Shown here: one piece after another, positions 52,316 to 64,000 of the stretch
Layout of the letters: the number at the start of each line of letters is the position of its first letter
Position numbering within the stretch: position 1 is the stretch's first letter
NCBI GenBank assembly: GCA_021791715.1
Contig: JAJYWB010000012.1
Span: forward strand, 1-64,000
Source of the DNA: Planctomycetota bacterium
Lineage (GTDB): Bacteria; Planctomycetota; Planctomycetia; Isosphaerales; Isosphaeraceae
DNA: 64,000 bases
Reading direction: 5' to 3'
Notes under the pieces: generated by a model
Database searches by the model: none
What the model was told of the DNA's origin: nothing
The model's input: only the letters and a program-made list of their open reading frames with translations
Made by a program: the position numbers and the translations under genes

Positions 52316-52595
52316 GGGTCGGTCGTCCTTGGAGGCGTGATGAGGCGCGATTCGCGGGTCGATCGGTTCGATCGGCACGTTCCGAGGGAATTTTAAAGCA
52401 ATCGGGGGTTTGAATTCAACGAGCGATACGCGCGAGGATCTTGGAGTTTGAGAGGTTGGCGATGCGGATCGCACGTGGAAACGACGTCGATTCGTGATGA
52501 TCGGGGGTTGCGTCGAATCGTCGGTTTTCCAATAATATGGGTCGCATCGAGCTTATCGCTTTCGCCTTCGGCCGTCATGGGAAAGGTTCCGTGCT

Positions 52596-53741
52596 ATGTC
52601 ATGGATCGCGTCGTTCGTGATTTTGGGAGTGGGCGCCGTTTTCACGGGACAGGAAACCGATAAGAAGCCGACCTCGGCGGCTACAACGACGAGTACGACG
52701 TCGCCCGCGGCGAGTCCTTCGTCGACTCCCGGGTCGGGGACGGGTTCGATCAGCGAGGCGATTGAGCTTCGCGACGGGCATCAGGTTGTGGGGGAAGTGA
52801 TCGCCGAGAAGCCGACGGCGTTGATTATCGATCTTGGGTTTGACGTGATTCGGATCCCGCGGGAGCAGGTTGTTCGGCGAGGGAAGCCGGGGGTGATGGT
52901 CGCCGCGGCGACGAACGGCGAGAAGGCTTCCGACGAAGATCCGACGGGATTTTTCCAGACGGGGCGGCTCAAGATTCGTCCTGTGAAGGAGCTTGTCGAG
53001 CAATATGGGGAATCGGTGATTTCGATTGAAACGCCTTCGGGGAAGGGATCTGGGTTTGTGATCAACGACCAGGGATACGCGATGACGAACGCTCACGTGA
53101 TCCAGGGGGAGACGAAGATCACCGCGATAGCATATGTAAAATCTGAAGGCGGATTGGTTCGGCATCGGATCGAGAATTGCGAGATAATCGCGATCAATCC
53201 GTTCGCCGATCTGGCGTTGATCAAGCTTCCGCCGCGAAAAGATTTGAAACTCGGTCACGTGTTACTGGGTAATTACGACGAAGTGAACGCCGGCGAGGGG
53301 GTATTCGCCGTCGGCAATCCTTTGGGATTTGAGCGTTCGGTTTCGCAGGGGGTGTTGAGCAACCGGAGCCGGAATATGGAGGGGCAGATTTATCTGCAAA
53401 CCGACGCCGCGATCAATCCCGGCAATTCGGGGGGTCCGTTGTTCAACATGAAGGGGGAAGTCATCGGCGTGACGAGCCTGAAGATCACGTTCAGCGACAA
53501 CCTCGGCTTCGCGATTCCGGTCAATTATGTGAAGGATTTTTTGCGCAATCGGGAGGCGTTCGCGTTTAACAAAGACAATCCCAACGCGGGTTATCGTTAC
53601 GAGGATCCGCCGCGTCGGCGTAAATCGGGAGTTCCGCCCGAGATCGCGGCGGTTCGATCGAAGTCGTCTTCGGGTTCGGATGCGGATTCGAAACCCGCGG
53701 GATCGAACGGTAAATCGTCTGGGGACGCCTCCAATCGCTGA
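52596..53741 (+). CDS. HtrA-like trypsin-fold serine protease without PDZ domain
   Basis: An N-terminal hydrophobic segment (IASFVILGVGAVFTG) and a Thr/Ser/Pro linker lead to a small SH3/Sm-like domain (ELRDGHQVVGEVIAEKPTAL). The protease domain (about 135-320) has His167 in TNAHVI, Asp205 in FADLALIK and Ser278 in GNSGGPL, a full triad. No PDZ domain follows; the last ~65 residues are basic and low complexity. It is expected in the periplasm for protein quality control. The upstream 280-bp gap to the SBP gene contains both divergent promoters. Confidence 0.92.
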   Translation: MSWIASFVILGVGAVFTGQETDKKPTSAATTTSTTSPAASPSSTPGSGTGSISEAIELRDGHQVVGEVIAEKPTALIIDLGFDVIRIPREQVVRRGKPGVMVAAATNGEKASDEDPTGFFQTGRLKIRPVKELVEQYGESVISIETPSGKGSGFVINDQGYAMTNAHVIQGETKITAIAYVKSEGGLVRHRIENCEIIAINPFADLALIKLPPRKDLKLGHVLLGNYDEVNAGEGVFAVGNPLGFERSVSQGVLSNRSRNMEGQIYLQTDAAINPGNSGGPLFNMKGEVIGVTSLKITFSDNLGFAIPVNYVKDFLRNREAFAFNKDNPNAGYRYEDPPRRRKSGVPPEIAAVRSKSSSGSDADSKPAGSNGKSSGDASNR

Positions 53742-53916
53742 CCCGCTCCGCCGCGCCTTCGGTCGTTTCGATCTCACGACGTGGTCGATTCCCGTTCGCG
53801 ACGGTTCGTTCCCTCGGTCGACGCGTCATGGAACGTCGCGATCGATCTCTCCCTTCACCGCGTCAAACGATCGGTGAAGACTTTTCGTGATCATCTGAAC
53901 CAAGGAGTTTCTTTCG

Positions 53917-55725
53917 ATGCGTATTCCGACGCGGGCGATCTTTCGCCTCGCCATGGCCGCCATGATCGGCGCCGCCGGCGCGGCCTTCCCGGGGGTCGCC
54001 GCGGCGGCCGACCCGGCTCCCATCGAGCAATCGCTTCCTGATTCAACGTACTTGTTCATTAAAGCCGGTTCGCTCGCCAAGCTGAAAGAGGCGATGTCGC
54101 AAACGCAGGGGGCCAAGCTTTGGAGCGACCCCGCGTTCAAGGCGTTTTTGGACGAGGTGAAGGGGAAACTCGAACCCGCGGACGAATTTCTGAAGCAGGC
54201 GGTCGACAAGACGCTCGTCGAGCTGCTCGAGATGCCCCAGGGGCAAGTTTCGCTCGCGCTCGTCGATAAGAAGCATCCCAAGATTCCGGTGTCGCTTTTG
54301 ATCGCGGTCGACGCGGGCAAGAACGCCGAGTCGATGGAGAGCGTTTTCGGCAAATTGACCGAACAGGCCGAGAAGGAAGACGCCAAGGTCGCCACCGAAA
54401 AATATGAGGGGATCACTCTCCACATCATTCAGGCGCCCGAGAAAAAAGAAGACGAGAAGAAAGACGGCGATAAGAAAGGAGAGGCCAAAGCCCAGTTCCC
54501 GATCGTGTGGGCGAACCAGTCGGGTCTATTCCACATCTCGACCGACGTCGACGCTTTGAAAGAGCTGATCTCGGCGGGGGGAAAACGCGAGAACTCGCTC
54601 GCCAAATCGGAATCGTATCAAAGCCTTACCAAACGGTTCAGCCAGGATCCTCACGTCGTGTGGTATGTCGATCTGGCGCACGGCTTTAAGCGAGCGCTCC
54701 GATATATGAGCGAGCGTAACGAGGGGAACGGCAACGCGCAGAACGCCGAGGCGATGTTCAACGCGCTCGGGCTCGGCGGGCTCAAGGTTTTGGGCGGGAG
54801 CGTCACTTACAATATCGGCAAGTATGACGGCCTGAGCAAAAGCTATTTGATCACGAGCGGCGCTCCGCAGGGGGTTCTCAAGCTGTTCCCGATGCCCAAA
54901 AAGGCGTTGCGGCCCGAGCCTTGGGCGCCCGCGACCGTCGCGTCGTATCGCACCTACAGTTGGAATCTCGACGCGGTTTACACGGCGATCAACGATCTGG
55001 TGAACATGTTCGCTCCCGGCGCACTCGCGAACATCGAGGGCCAGCTCGCGGTTCCCGGCCAGAACGAAACGCTCAAGTTCGATAAAGACATTTTTGGACC
55101 TTTGGGTAATCGCGTGACGATCGTCGGTGATTACAAAAAGCCGATCAACGAGAAGAGCCAGCGGATTCTCTTCGGGATCGCGCTCGACGATTCCAAGGCG
55201 TTTGAATCGACGCTTTCCAAGCTGTTCCAGATCAGCGGAGCGGCGCCCAAGAAGCGTGATTTCCAGGGGACGACGATCTACGACTTCGATATCACCGAAC
55301 CCCCGGCGGCCGCGGCGGGGGGCGCCAAGCTGAATTTCGAGGGACCGATCAGCGTCGCGATCGCCAAAGACACCCTCTTCGTCGCGCTCGGCGGAACGCT
55401 GCTCGAACAGGCTCTTCGCGGCGGCGCCTCGCTCGCCGACGATCCAGCCTTCCAGGCGGTCGCCAAAGAATTCCCCGAGGCCGTCAGCTCGATGAGCTTC
55501 ACCAAACTCGACGATCAAATCGTGCAGATGTACGAAATGATCAAATCGGGCAAATTGTTCGAGAACGCGGGGAACGGTCCCAAGCTCGACAAAATGTTTG
55601 ATATGAGCAAGCTTCCACCGGCGAAGGTTTTCACCAAATACCTCTCGCCCGTCGGGGGTTACATGCTGCAAGAGGAAGACGGGATGTCGATGACGACCTT
55701 CAGCCTCCGCAAGGCGACTCCTTGA
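53917..55725 (+). CDS. Secreted planctomycete protein, paralogue 1
   Basis: A signal peptide (MAAMIGAAGAAFPGVAAAAD) is followed by a ~575-residue body: SLPDSTYLFIKAGSLAKLKE, LWSDPAFKAFLDEVKGKL, DPHVVWYVDLAHG and YLSPVGGYMLQEEDGMSMTT. The same blocks recur in the gene at 58459, so the two are paralogues. A Lys/Glu/Asp-rich insert (about 173-190) is unique to this copy. The layout resembles DUF3352-type secreted proteins. No catalytic motif is visible; function unknown. AAGGAG precedes the start, and an intrinsic terminator follows. Confidence 0.8.
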   Translation: MRIPTRAIFRLAMAAMIGAAGAAFPGVAAAADPAPIEQSLPDSTYLFIKAGSLAKLKEAMSQTQGAKLWSDPAFKAFLDEVKGKLEPADEFLKQAVDKTLVELLEMPQGQVSLALVDKKHPKIPVSLLIAVDAGKNAESMESVFGKLTEQAEKEDAKVATEKYEGITLHIIQAPEKKEDEKKDGDKKGEAKAQFPIVWANQSGLFHISTDVDALKELISAGGKRENSLAKSESYQSLTKRFSQDPHVVWYVDLAHGFKRALRYMSERNEGNGNAQNAEAMFNALGLGGLKVLGGSVTYNIGKYDGLSKSYLITSGAPQGVLKLFPMPKKALRPEPWAPATVASYRTYSWNLDAVYTAINDLVNMFAPGALANIEGQLAVPGQNETLKFDKDIFGPLGNRVTIVGDYKKPINEKSQRILFGIALDDSKAFESTLSKLFQISGAAPKKRDFQGTTIYDFDITEPPAAAAGGAKLNFEGPISVAIAKDTLFVALGGTLLEQALRGGASLADDPAFQAVAKEFPEAVSSMSFTKLDDQIVQMYEMIKSGKLFENAGNGPKLDKMFDMSKLPPAKVFTKYLSPVGGYMLQEEDGMSMTTFSLRKATP

Positions 55726-55759
55726 TCAACGATTTGATCGCCTGATTGAATCGAAATCG

Positions 55760-55806
55760 ATCGCCCCGTTCCGCGGAACAAACCTGCTCGGATCGGGGCG
55801 ATTTTA
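55760..55806 (+). terminator. Intrinsic terminator of the first secreted paralogue
   Basis: ATCGCCCCG (55760-55768) pairs with CGGGGCGAT (55794-55802), with a small TTCCGCGGAA hairpin in the loop, and is followed by TTTTAT. It starts about 35 bases after the stop codon. Confidence 0.8.
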
Positions 55807-55948
55807 TCCTCTCGGTTATTGATCATCAAATCCATACCGATGCACGCCTCATTCATCCAATCTGATTTCCGAATCCGATCGATTGATCAAACGATATGTG
55901 GTGAAAGAATCGGAGACGATGTCGACGCGATCCGGTATCTGGGATCGA

Positions 55949-56338
55949 TCACTTCCGCATAAGTTCCAAGTAAGCCGATCCGACGATCGCCGTCGTTGAA
56001 ACGACTACGCAGATTGGAATAAAAAGCGCCGCGTCGTACGGACTCGCCTTGTCGACCCCTCCGGTCATGCCGGAGATCAGAGATAGACTAATAATCATAG
56101 ATATTCCAAGATTTGATTGAATCCGATTTCTCACGGCGATGTGATGCGCCGCCGCGGCGACGATTGAAGCGACGGCGTACTTGGCGAAGATTAATCCCAA
56201 GCGGCCGAAGCCGTGAAGAAGATATTCCTGTAAAGTGCAGACGATCGTCGCTATGACGCAGACGTGAAGCGTCTTACCGAATCCGGGTTCAAGACGAGTT
56301 CGATCGCCTGGAGCGATCTTGGATTCGATGTCTCTCAT
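55949..56338 (-). CDS. Small polytopic membrane protein, unknown
   Basis: The 129-residue protein has about four hydrophobic stretches (TLHVCVIATIVCTLQEYLL, YAVASIVAAAAHHIAV, NLGISMIISLSLISGM, ALFIPICVVVSTTAIVGSAY) and no motif I recognise. ATG 56338 follows AGGA by about nine bases; a TTG directly upstream is also in frame. It lies 91 bp downstream of glcF on the same strand and may be cotranscribed. Confidence 0.6.
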   Translation of the reverse strand: MRDIESKIAPGDRTRLEPGFGKTLHVCVIATIVCTLQEYLLHGFGRLGLIFAKYAVASIVAAAAHHIAVRNRIQSNLGISMIISLSLISGMTGGVDKASPYDAALFIPICVVVSTTAIVGSAYLELMRK

Positions 56339-56428
56339 CAAGCGACGTCCTTAAAATCAAGACCTCCTTGAACCCTTTTATTCTTGATCCCGTTTGAACG
56401 AAGTTCGCGGCCTCGGCGGCGTCCGATA

Positions 56429-57787
56429 TCAGAGACGACTCGTGTTTTCATACGCGCGATCGAGCAGATCGACGGGATGCGCGACTTCGATCTTGAGCCC
56501 GCGTTCCTTGATTTTACGCTCGATCTGAAGAATGCAGCCGACGTTTCCGGCGGCGACGACCTCGGCGCCAGTCGCGGCGATCTGATCGACTTTTCGCTTG
56601 CCGAGCCGATCCGCCATCTCGGGCTGAACAAGGTTGTACGTTCCCGCCGCTCCGCAACAGAGCTCGCTCTCCTCGAGCGGAACGAGATCGATTCCGGGAA
56701 TCATCGCCAGCAACTCGCGCGGTTGCGTTCTGATCCGTTGCGCATGGCACAAATGGCACGCGTCGTGATACGCGACCTTCGTTTTAAATCCGTTCGCGGG
56801 AGCGATCGGCCCGAGTTCGACCAGATATTCCGATATGTCTCGCACTTTTGATACGAATCGTTCGGCGCGGGCTCGATCGGCCGCGGGAACGAGATGCGCG
56901 TAATCCTTAAGCATCGCCCCGCAACCCGCGGCGTTGGTGATCACCGCGTCGATCGAATCATCCAAAAAGATCTTCATGTTCTGACGAGCGAAATCGATTG
57001 CGGGTCCTTCGACGCCCGAATGGTAATGGATGGCGCCGCAGCAAACCTGGCCGCGGGGAACGACGACCTCGCAGCCGTTTCGCCGAAGAACGCGGGCGGT
57101 CGCGGCGTTCGTCTCGGGGAACATCGCGTCGGCGACGCACCCCAGAAAGAGCGCGACGCGAGCCCGTTTGACGCCGATCGCGGGCATGACCTCGGCGAGC
57201 CCCGACGTCGATTTCTTGCGAAATCTGGGAAGCATCGTCGCCATTCGGCCGAGCGTCGAGGGAAGAATCTTGAGCAAGCCCGATCGTTCGATCGCGTCGA
57301 GCACCCCGAGACGCTGCAACAACTTGGCGGGAGCGAGCGCGAACTTGACGCGTCCCGAATACGGAAATAAATGCTGAAGAATCAATGATTCGATCGGATT
57401 CGATTTCGCCGCGGCCGTCTCGGACATTTTAAGAGCGACTTTGAACGGCTCGATCAGCCTGCCGTATTGAACGCCCGAGGGACACGCGGTTTCGCAGGCT
57501 CGACAATCGAGACAAAGCTCGAGATGGCCGCGCACGTGCTCGCCGACTTCGAGACGACGGTCGGCGACGGCGCGCATCAGATAAATCCGCCCCCTCGGGC
57601 TGTCGTTCTCGTCGCCCGTTTCGACGTAAGTCGGGCAGCTCGCGGTACATAGGCCGCAGTGCACGCAATCTTGATAAAGCCGATAATCGATCTTCTTCGC
57701 AAGCCAGTCGAGGTCGATTCCAGCCGAATCGGCGATCGCCGGGGTCGTCGATTGGGAAACTTCGCGGGTTTCGGTCGCGGTCGCCAT
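56429..57787 (-). CDS. glcF: Glycolate oxidase iron-sulfur subunit
   Basis: Two [4Fe-4S] motifs (CVHCGLCTASCPTYV and CLDCRACETACPSGVQYG) lie at about 41-112. Two CCG domains follow with GCGAMLKDY/HDACHLCHAQ and CGAAGTYNL, the GlcF pattern. GlcF passes electrons from the flavin subunits GlcD/GlcE to the quinone pool during glycolate or D-lactate oxidation. glcD and glcE are not in the window. Length (452) is normal. Confidence 0.92.
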   Translation of the reverse strand: MATATETREVSQSTTPAIADSAGIDLDWLAKKIDYRLYQDCVHCGLCTASCPTYVETGDENDSPRGRIYLMRAVADRRLEVGEHVRGHLELCLDCRACETACPSGVQYGRLIEPFKVALKMSETAAAKSNPIESLILQHLFPYSGRVKFALAPAKLLQRLGVLDAIERSGLLKILPSTLGRMATMLPRFRKKSTSGLAEVMPAIGVKRARVALFLGCVADAMFPETNAATARVLRRNGCEVVVPRGQVCCGAIHYHSGVEGPAIDFARQNMKIFLDDSIDAVITNAAGCGAMLKDYAHLVPAADRARAERFVSKVRDISEYLVELGPIAPANGFKTKVAYHDACHLCHAQRIRTQPRELLAMIPGIDLVPLEESELCCGAAGTYNLVQPEMADRLGKRKVDQIAATGAEVVAAGNVGCILQIERKIKERGLKIEVAHPVDLLDRAYENTSRL

Positions 57788-58001
57788 CGGTTTTCGGAGG
57801 GCCTCGCTTGGTGAGTGATCGATCCACTGCGAATCAGCATAGCAAATTCAATCGCGGCGCTCACTCCCCCCTCGATCGATCGCGAATCACTCCCTTTCCG
57901 CTTTGCTTAAAAATTGAAATATTGAGAATACAGTAAATATTTCATTAAAAGATATTTCACGTAATATACGCGATTAACTTCTTGGATTCGATCGACGCCT
58001 C

Positions 58002-58028
58002 TTGAATTTCGGCGGGATCGTTTATAAT
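58002..58028 (+). promoter_or_regulatory. Promoter-like TATAAT upstream of the second secreted paralogue
   Basis: A perfect TATAAT at 58023-58028 has TTGAAT 15 bases upstream, a short spacer. Transcription from here would start near 58035, right at a small ORF (58037) or give a ~420-base leader for the secreted protein gene. The AT-rich stretch 57900-57970 lies just before. Confidence 0.4.
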
Positions 58029-58036
58029 TCGGATTG

Positions 58037-58447
58037 ATGTCGCTTTTTGATCGAGCTCGGAACTCCGGGTTCGAGCGTTCGGGCCGCGTCGTTCGGTTTT
58101 TCACGGGCGCGGCGCATGATATCGAGATTCATCCGAGCGTTTATGACATCACGCATCCCCGCCGCGTCGAGCCGTTCGGCGCGCGGTTTGCAGGGGATAT
58201 AACCGAAGCGACGGCGGTCGCGGGGGCGTTCAATTGCGAGCGCTTTTCGCCGCGATTTTGGGAAAGCCGTCGCGGTCTCGTCGAATCGCATGATCGTCAC
58301 TCGGTCGTCGAAACCGGGGACTTCGGACGTTCGTTTGGAGATGCGATCGACTCGTCACGGATCGATACCGTCGAGAACATGGATTGTTTGATCTCGAAAC
58401 ACGATCGCTCCGCCTTAATTTCAAGACGGAGCGGCGCCATCGCATAA
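58037..58447 (+). CDS. Doubtful short ORF upstream of the second secreted paralogue
   Basis: From ATG 58037 the frame runs 136 codons and ends 12 bases before the next start. The first ~70 residues (FFTGAAHDIEIHPSVYDITH) have window-like codon use; the rest looks less convincing. No ribosome site is visible, but a TATAAT lies nine bases upstream, so a leaderless transcript is possible. It may equally be untranslated leader. Confidence 0.3.
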   Translation: MSLFDRARNSGFERSGRVVRFFTGAAHDIEIHPSVYDITHPRRVEPFGARFAGDITEATAVAGAFNCERFSPRFWESRRGLVESHDRHSVVETGDFGRSFGDAIDSSRIDTVENMDCLISKHDRSALISRRSGAIA

Positions 58448-58458
58448 GGATGCAACCC

Positions 58459-60345
58459 ATGAACAAAACGATTCGCGCCGCTTGCGCGCTATTCGTTTCG
58501 GTCGGGATCGTCGCCGGGTCGTCGAACCTCGTTCGCGCCGCGGATTCGATCGAGAAATCGCCTCCCGCGACAACGTACATTTACGTCAAAACAGACAACG
58601 CCGCGCAGCTTCGCGAGGCCTTCCGCGGCACTCATTTCGCCCGCGCCTGGGCCGATCCCGCTTTCGCCCCGTTCAAAGACGAGATCAAGGCGAAGGTCGC
58701 GCCGATCGACGACGTCGCCAAACAAAATCTCGCGATGTCGATCCGCGAGATCTGGGAATTGCCCCGAACTTACGTCTCGCTCGCGGTGATCGATCGCAAC
58801 ATTCCAGGTTCCGACGACGCCGTTCTCTTCTCGTTTGAAGCCGGGGCGAACGCGGCCAAAACCACGGCGCTGTTGATGAACATGGAAAAACGCCTGGTCG
58901 AACAAGGCGCCGCGGCGTCGACTCTATCCGTCGCCGGAACGACGATTCATATCCTCAAACTTCCCAAACCAAAAAAGATCGCCCAACCCGCGCCCAACGG
59001 AGCGCAACTCGCGCCCAACGGCGCCCAACTCGCGCCGAATCCGGCCCAAATCGGTGTGATCCAGGCCCAGCCCGCGGTCAATCAGGCCCAGGCGGCTGGA
59101 TTGAACGCACAGAAGCTTGAGCCGATGATCGTTTGGGCCGATCGCGGCGGTTGGATCAATATTTGCAACGATCTTCCCACGCTCACCTCGGTTTTGGCGG
59201 GTCGAGCGAATCGAGATCGCACGCTCGAGGAATCCGAAGGGTATCAATCGACGACGGCCAAGCTCGGCGGCGAAGGAGGGCTCGTCTGGTATGTCGACCT
59301 CGTTCGTCTCGGCTCAAAAATCAAGAATCGAGCCGCGGCTCGAAAGGCGACCGCGGGAGATCGCATCGCCAAGTTCTTGGAGGTCGAGGGTTTGACAGAG
59401 ATGAAAGTCGTCGCGGGACGTCTGACGTACGACGAACGCGATTACGATTGGATCTCGCGGACTTCGATCTCGACCGGCGGTGTTTCCAAGGGAATCGTCG
59501 GCCTTTTCCACAAGGCGAGCGCCGGGCTCACGCCTCCCGATTGGGTTCCCGCTTCGGCTTCGTATTATCGCTCGATCGCCTGGAATAAAAACGCCACGGT
59601 GAAGGCGGCGCGCGAACTTCTCGCCGAACGCAATCCCAGATTTTACGAGAAGATCAAGAAAGGCGTGACGCTCTCCGACGGGCGTGAGATCAATTTCGAT
59701 CGCGACTTGATCAAGCCGCTCGGGGATCGAGCGACCGTCGTCGCAGAGGCGAGCAAACAGGGGGATTCGGCTCTTCCGCGCGTCGTGATCGCCGTGGACC
59801 TCGAATCGCCTCGCGATTTCGAGAAAACGCTCGATAAATTGTTCACATGGTTGAAAGTGAAGCCGATGACGAGGAGTTTCCAGGGAGCGACGATCCACGA
59901 TTTCGATCTTCCTCGGTTTTTGGCTCGCAACAAACCTGGAGTCGAACCGTCGGCGATGAGCGTTTCGATCGCGCACGACACGTTGTTTCTCGCGTTCGAC
60001 TCGGCGATGCTCGACCAAGTGTTGCAAGGGGGGGCTGCGCTTAAGGAAAACGCGGCTTACAAGGCGATCGCGGCCAAATTCCCCGAAGGAGCGAGCACGG
60101 TCGAATTCCTCCGACCCGACGAACGCTTCAAAGAAGGTTACGACTCGATCCGATCCGGGAAATGGCGAGCCGACGAACCCTTCCTCGGTTTCTTGATCCC
60201 CGATTTTGAACGGTTCATCGATCTCTCCAAACTCCCCGATTACCAGGTGATCGCCAAATACCTGCGACCGATCGGCGGCTACGCCGTCATCGAGGAGAAC
60301 GGAGCGACGTCGACCCTCTTCAGCCTCCGCGATCCGTCGCGCTGA
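58459..60345 (+). CDS. Secreted planctomycete protein, paralogue 2
   Basis: Signal peptide (ACALFVSVGIVAGSSNLVRA), then SPPATTYIYVKTDNAAQLRE, WADPAFAPFKDEIKAKV, GEGGLVWYVDLVRLGSK and YLRPIGGYAVIEENGATSTL. These match paralogue 1 block by block. A Gln/Asn/Ala/Pro stretch with repeated GAQLAPN (about nucleotides 58985-59105) replaces the Lys-rich insert of paralogue 1. The ATG at 58459 has AAGGA eight bases upstream, whereas 58450 and earlier starts do not. A strong terminator follows. Function unknown. Confidence 0.8.
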   Translation: MNKTIRAACALFVSVGIVAGSSNLVRAADSIEKSPPATTYIYVKTDNAAQLREAFRGTHFARAWADPAFAPFKDEIKAKVAPIDDVAKQNLAMSIREIWELPRTYVSLAVIDRNIPGSDDAVLFSFEAGANAAKTTALLMNMEKRLVEQGAAASTLSVAGTTIHILKLPKPKKIAQPAPNGAQLAPNGAQLAPNPAQIGVIQAQPAVNQAQAAGLNAQKLEPMIVWADRGGWINICNDLPTLTSVLAGRANRDRTLEESEGYQSTTAKLGGEGGLVWYVDLVRLGSKIKNRAAARKATAGDRIAKFLEVEGLTEMKVVAGRLTYDERDYDWISRTSISTGGVSKGIVGLFHKASAGLTPPDWVPASASYYRSIAWNKNATVKAARELLAERNPRFYEKIKKGVTLSDGREINFDRDLIKPLGDRATVVAEASKQGDSALPRVVIAVDLESPRDFEKTLDKLFTWLKVKPMTRSFQGATIHDFDLPRFLARNKPGVEPSAMSVSIAHDTLFLAFDSAMLDQVLQGGAALKENAAYKAIAAKFPEGASTVEFLRPDERFKEGYDSIRSGKWRADEPFLGFLIPDFERFIDLSKLPDYQVIAKYLRPIGGYAVIEENGATSTLFSLRDPSR

Positions 60346-60372
60346 GCCGCCGCGGTCGACCCGATCGATTCC

Positions 60373-60415
60373 GGCGAGTTCCGTCGTCCTCCCGCGACGG
60401 AATTCGCCTTTTGTT
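60373..60415 (+). terminator. Intrinsic terminator of the second secreted paralogue
   Basis: GGCGAGTTCCGTCG (60373-60386) pairs with CGACGGAATTCGCC (60395-60408), one G-T, then TTTTGTTT. It starts 27 bases after the stop codon. Confidence 0.9.
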
Positions 60416-60778
60416 TAATATAAACATGTTATTTATTATATACTATATTATCATAATTTTTGGTTGAACGCCTGAAGATCGACGATTTCGACGGAAGATC
60501 GAATCGTCGCGTCGATTTGGGAATCGACACGCGCCGTCGGTTCGTAAGGATCGTTCGATCGGTTCGGGACAAGCCACTTGCCCGAACGCGGGTCTGTTGT
60601 GTCTAATCGCGGTTCTTAGCGACCGGGCCGAGGCGTTTCCATCCGGCTCGCGCGAATTTCCCTGGAATTCGGTACGAAGAAGTCCTGGAATCCTGTCGAC
60701 CGGGAGGGTCGGAAGGGATCGTTAAGTGTCGATCCCGGGGTCGGACGGCGGCGTGGAGACGTTGAGGAGGCTTTGTCG
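60416..60778. other. AT-rich upstream region of the pyrophosphatase gene
   Basis: Positions about 60411-60465 are almost pure A+T in an otherwise GC-rich gap and may hold the promoter of the pyrophosphatase gene. No ORF or repeat is supported. Confidence 0.5.
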
Positions 60779-63475
<2,697 letters not shown>

Positions 63476-63605
63476 AATCGGCCCACCGCAACCGGTCGCG
63501 TCGGGCCGAAAGTTCGCCCGGCGCGACGATCTGATCGCGCGAAATCGCACAAGAAAACCCGATGAAACGCCTTCCCGAAAACCCGATCTCCGCGCGACGA
63601 TCCGA

Positions 63606-63788
63606 GCGCGCGGAGTCGAACTCCTCCGGTCGGAGTGGTCGCCGACGCCCCCTGCGGCGAAGACGAAATGCGACCACCCCGACCGATATCCGATACCGAA
63701 TTGTCAAAGAGCGTCCCGGCCCGATCTCACGGTCGCCCAGGCTCGTTTCGTTTCACCGAATCGACCCGTCTTCACGGCCGAATTCGGA
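63606..63788 (-). repeat. Structured dispersed element, copy C (inverted)
   Basis: Read on the minus strand it matches copy B through GGCCGTGAAGACGGGTCGAT, GGGCGACCGTGAGATCGGGC, GCTCTTTGACAATTCGG, a 15-bp stem (63671-63685 with 63627-63641) and the small stem GGAGT-TCG-ACTCC. One position of the long stem is A-C on the plus strand but G-U on the minus strand, which sets the polarity. It lies 130 bp after the pyrophosphatase stop. From 63789 to the window end I see no gene; an AT-rich spot lies at about 63800-63850. Confidence 0.85.
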
Positions 63789-64000
63789 TAAGATCCGCAA
63801 TTTTATAGATATCTTCTCCTTTATTTATCAGTATTATGTTTATCGGTTATGATCGGATCGGAGAACGCGTCCGGCGCCGACGAATCGGCCGGATCGGCTG
63901 GAGTCTCGACCGCGTTCGGCGAATTCGCACTCGAAGGCGCTTGTTTCCGAAATCGCTCGATCGGAATCGACGCGATCGTTTCGCTCGGCCGATCGATCTT

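Noticed and set aside
63700..63788. Possible conserved peptide (RIVKERPGPISRSP) in copies B and C
   Set aside because: The frame lies inside the structured element, and the third copy changes at non-silent positions, so conservation looks like RNA or DNA structure.

Overview
The window looks like a chromosomal segment of a member of the Planctomycetota, probably on the Isosphaeraceae/Gemmatales side. This is inferred from family content: two pseudopilin-like DUF1559 proteins with the H-X9-DG signature, a PknB-type membrane kinase beside an FHA protein, many very large or secreted proteins without close functional names, short 'GEP'-type intergenic repeats, and long untranslated gaps. No rRNA or tRNA gene was found, so the placement is not proven. 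The DNA is GC-rich and strikingly full of CGATCG.

Layout. 1-700: short tandem repeats and the first copy of a structured dispersed element. 1.1-12.8 kb: housekeeping and envelope genes (membrane protein, lone E2-type acyltransferase, lipoprotein, truncated PII, S24-like repressor without its catalytic Ser, FHA protein, Ser/Thr kinase, DUF1559 protein, ComM/YifB ATPase, PH-domain protein). 12.8-18.7 kb: a compact accessory block with an AbiE type toxin-antitoxin pair and, divergently, a 1349-residue protein that joins an XRE-type HTH to a restriction-nuclease-like domain and a very long helical C-terminal part. This block and 42.2-50.6 kb are visibly richer in A+T than their neighbours. 18.9-34.4 kb: Trm112, an S4/phosphofructokinase/secreted PHP-like operon, an SGNH-type protein, an operon of DMF-amidase-like, metallo-beta-lactamase-fold and two M16 peptidase genes, and a bifunctional PutA.

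34.4-40.4 kb is a tight six-gene minus-strand operon for nucleotide-sugar and glycan work: three SDR epimerases, a heptose kinase (HddA-like), a heptose-1-P nucleotidyltransferase (HddC-like) and a GT75/RGP-like glycosyltransferase. 42.2-50.6 kb is the second accessory block: a helical protein overlapping an HNH nuclease gene, a 699-bp direct duplication 4803 bp apart, an ECF sigma gene broken by an in-frame stop, a pseudopilin, a Cys-rich exported protein and a protein whose C-terminus runs into the duplication. 50.6-64 kb returns to core genes: exported selenium-binding-protein-like propeller, HtrA-like protease, two paralogous secreted proteins, GlcF, and a K+-independent membrane pyrophosphatase.

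The most novel signal I see is a roughly 165-190 bp dispersed element present three times (541-705, 50656-50844, and inverted at 63606-63788). Its flanks are conserved while the arms of its hairpins change in step, with G-U wobbles that all point to one transcribed strand. This is the behaviour of a structured RNA family or a non-autonomous element, and it does not behave as coding sequence. No database search was run; all family assignments are by motif recognition.
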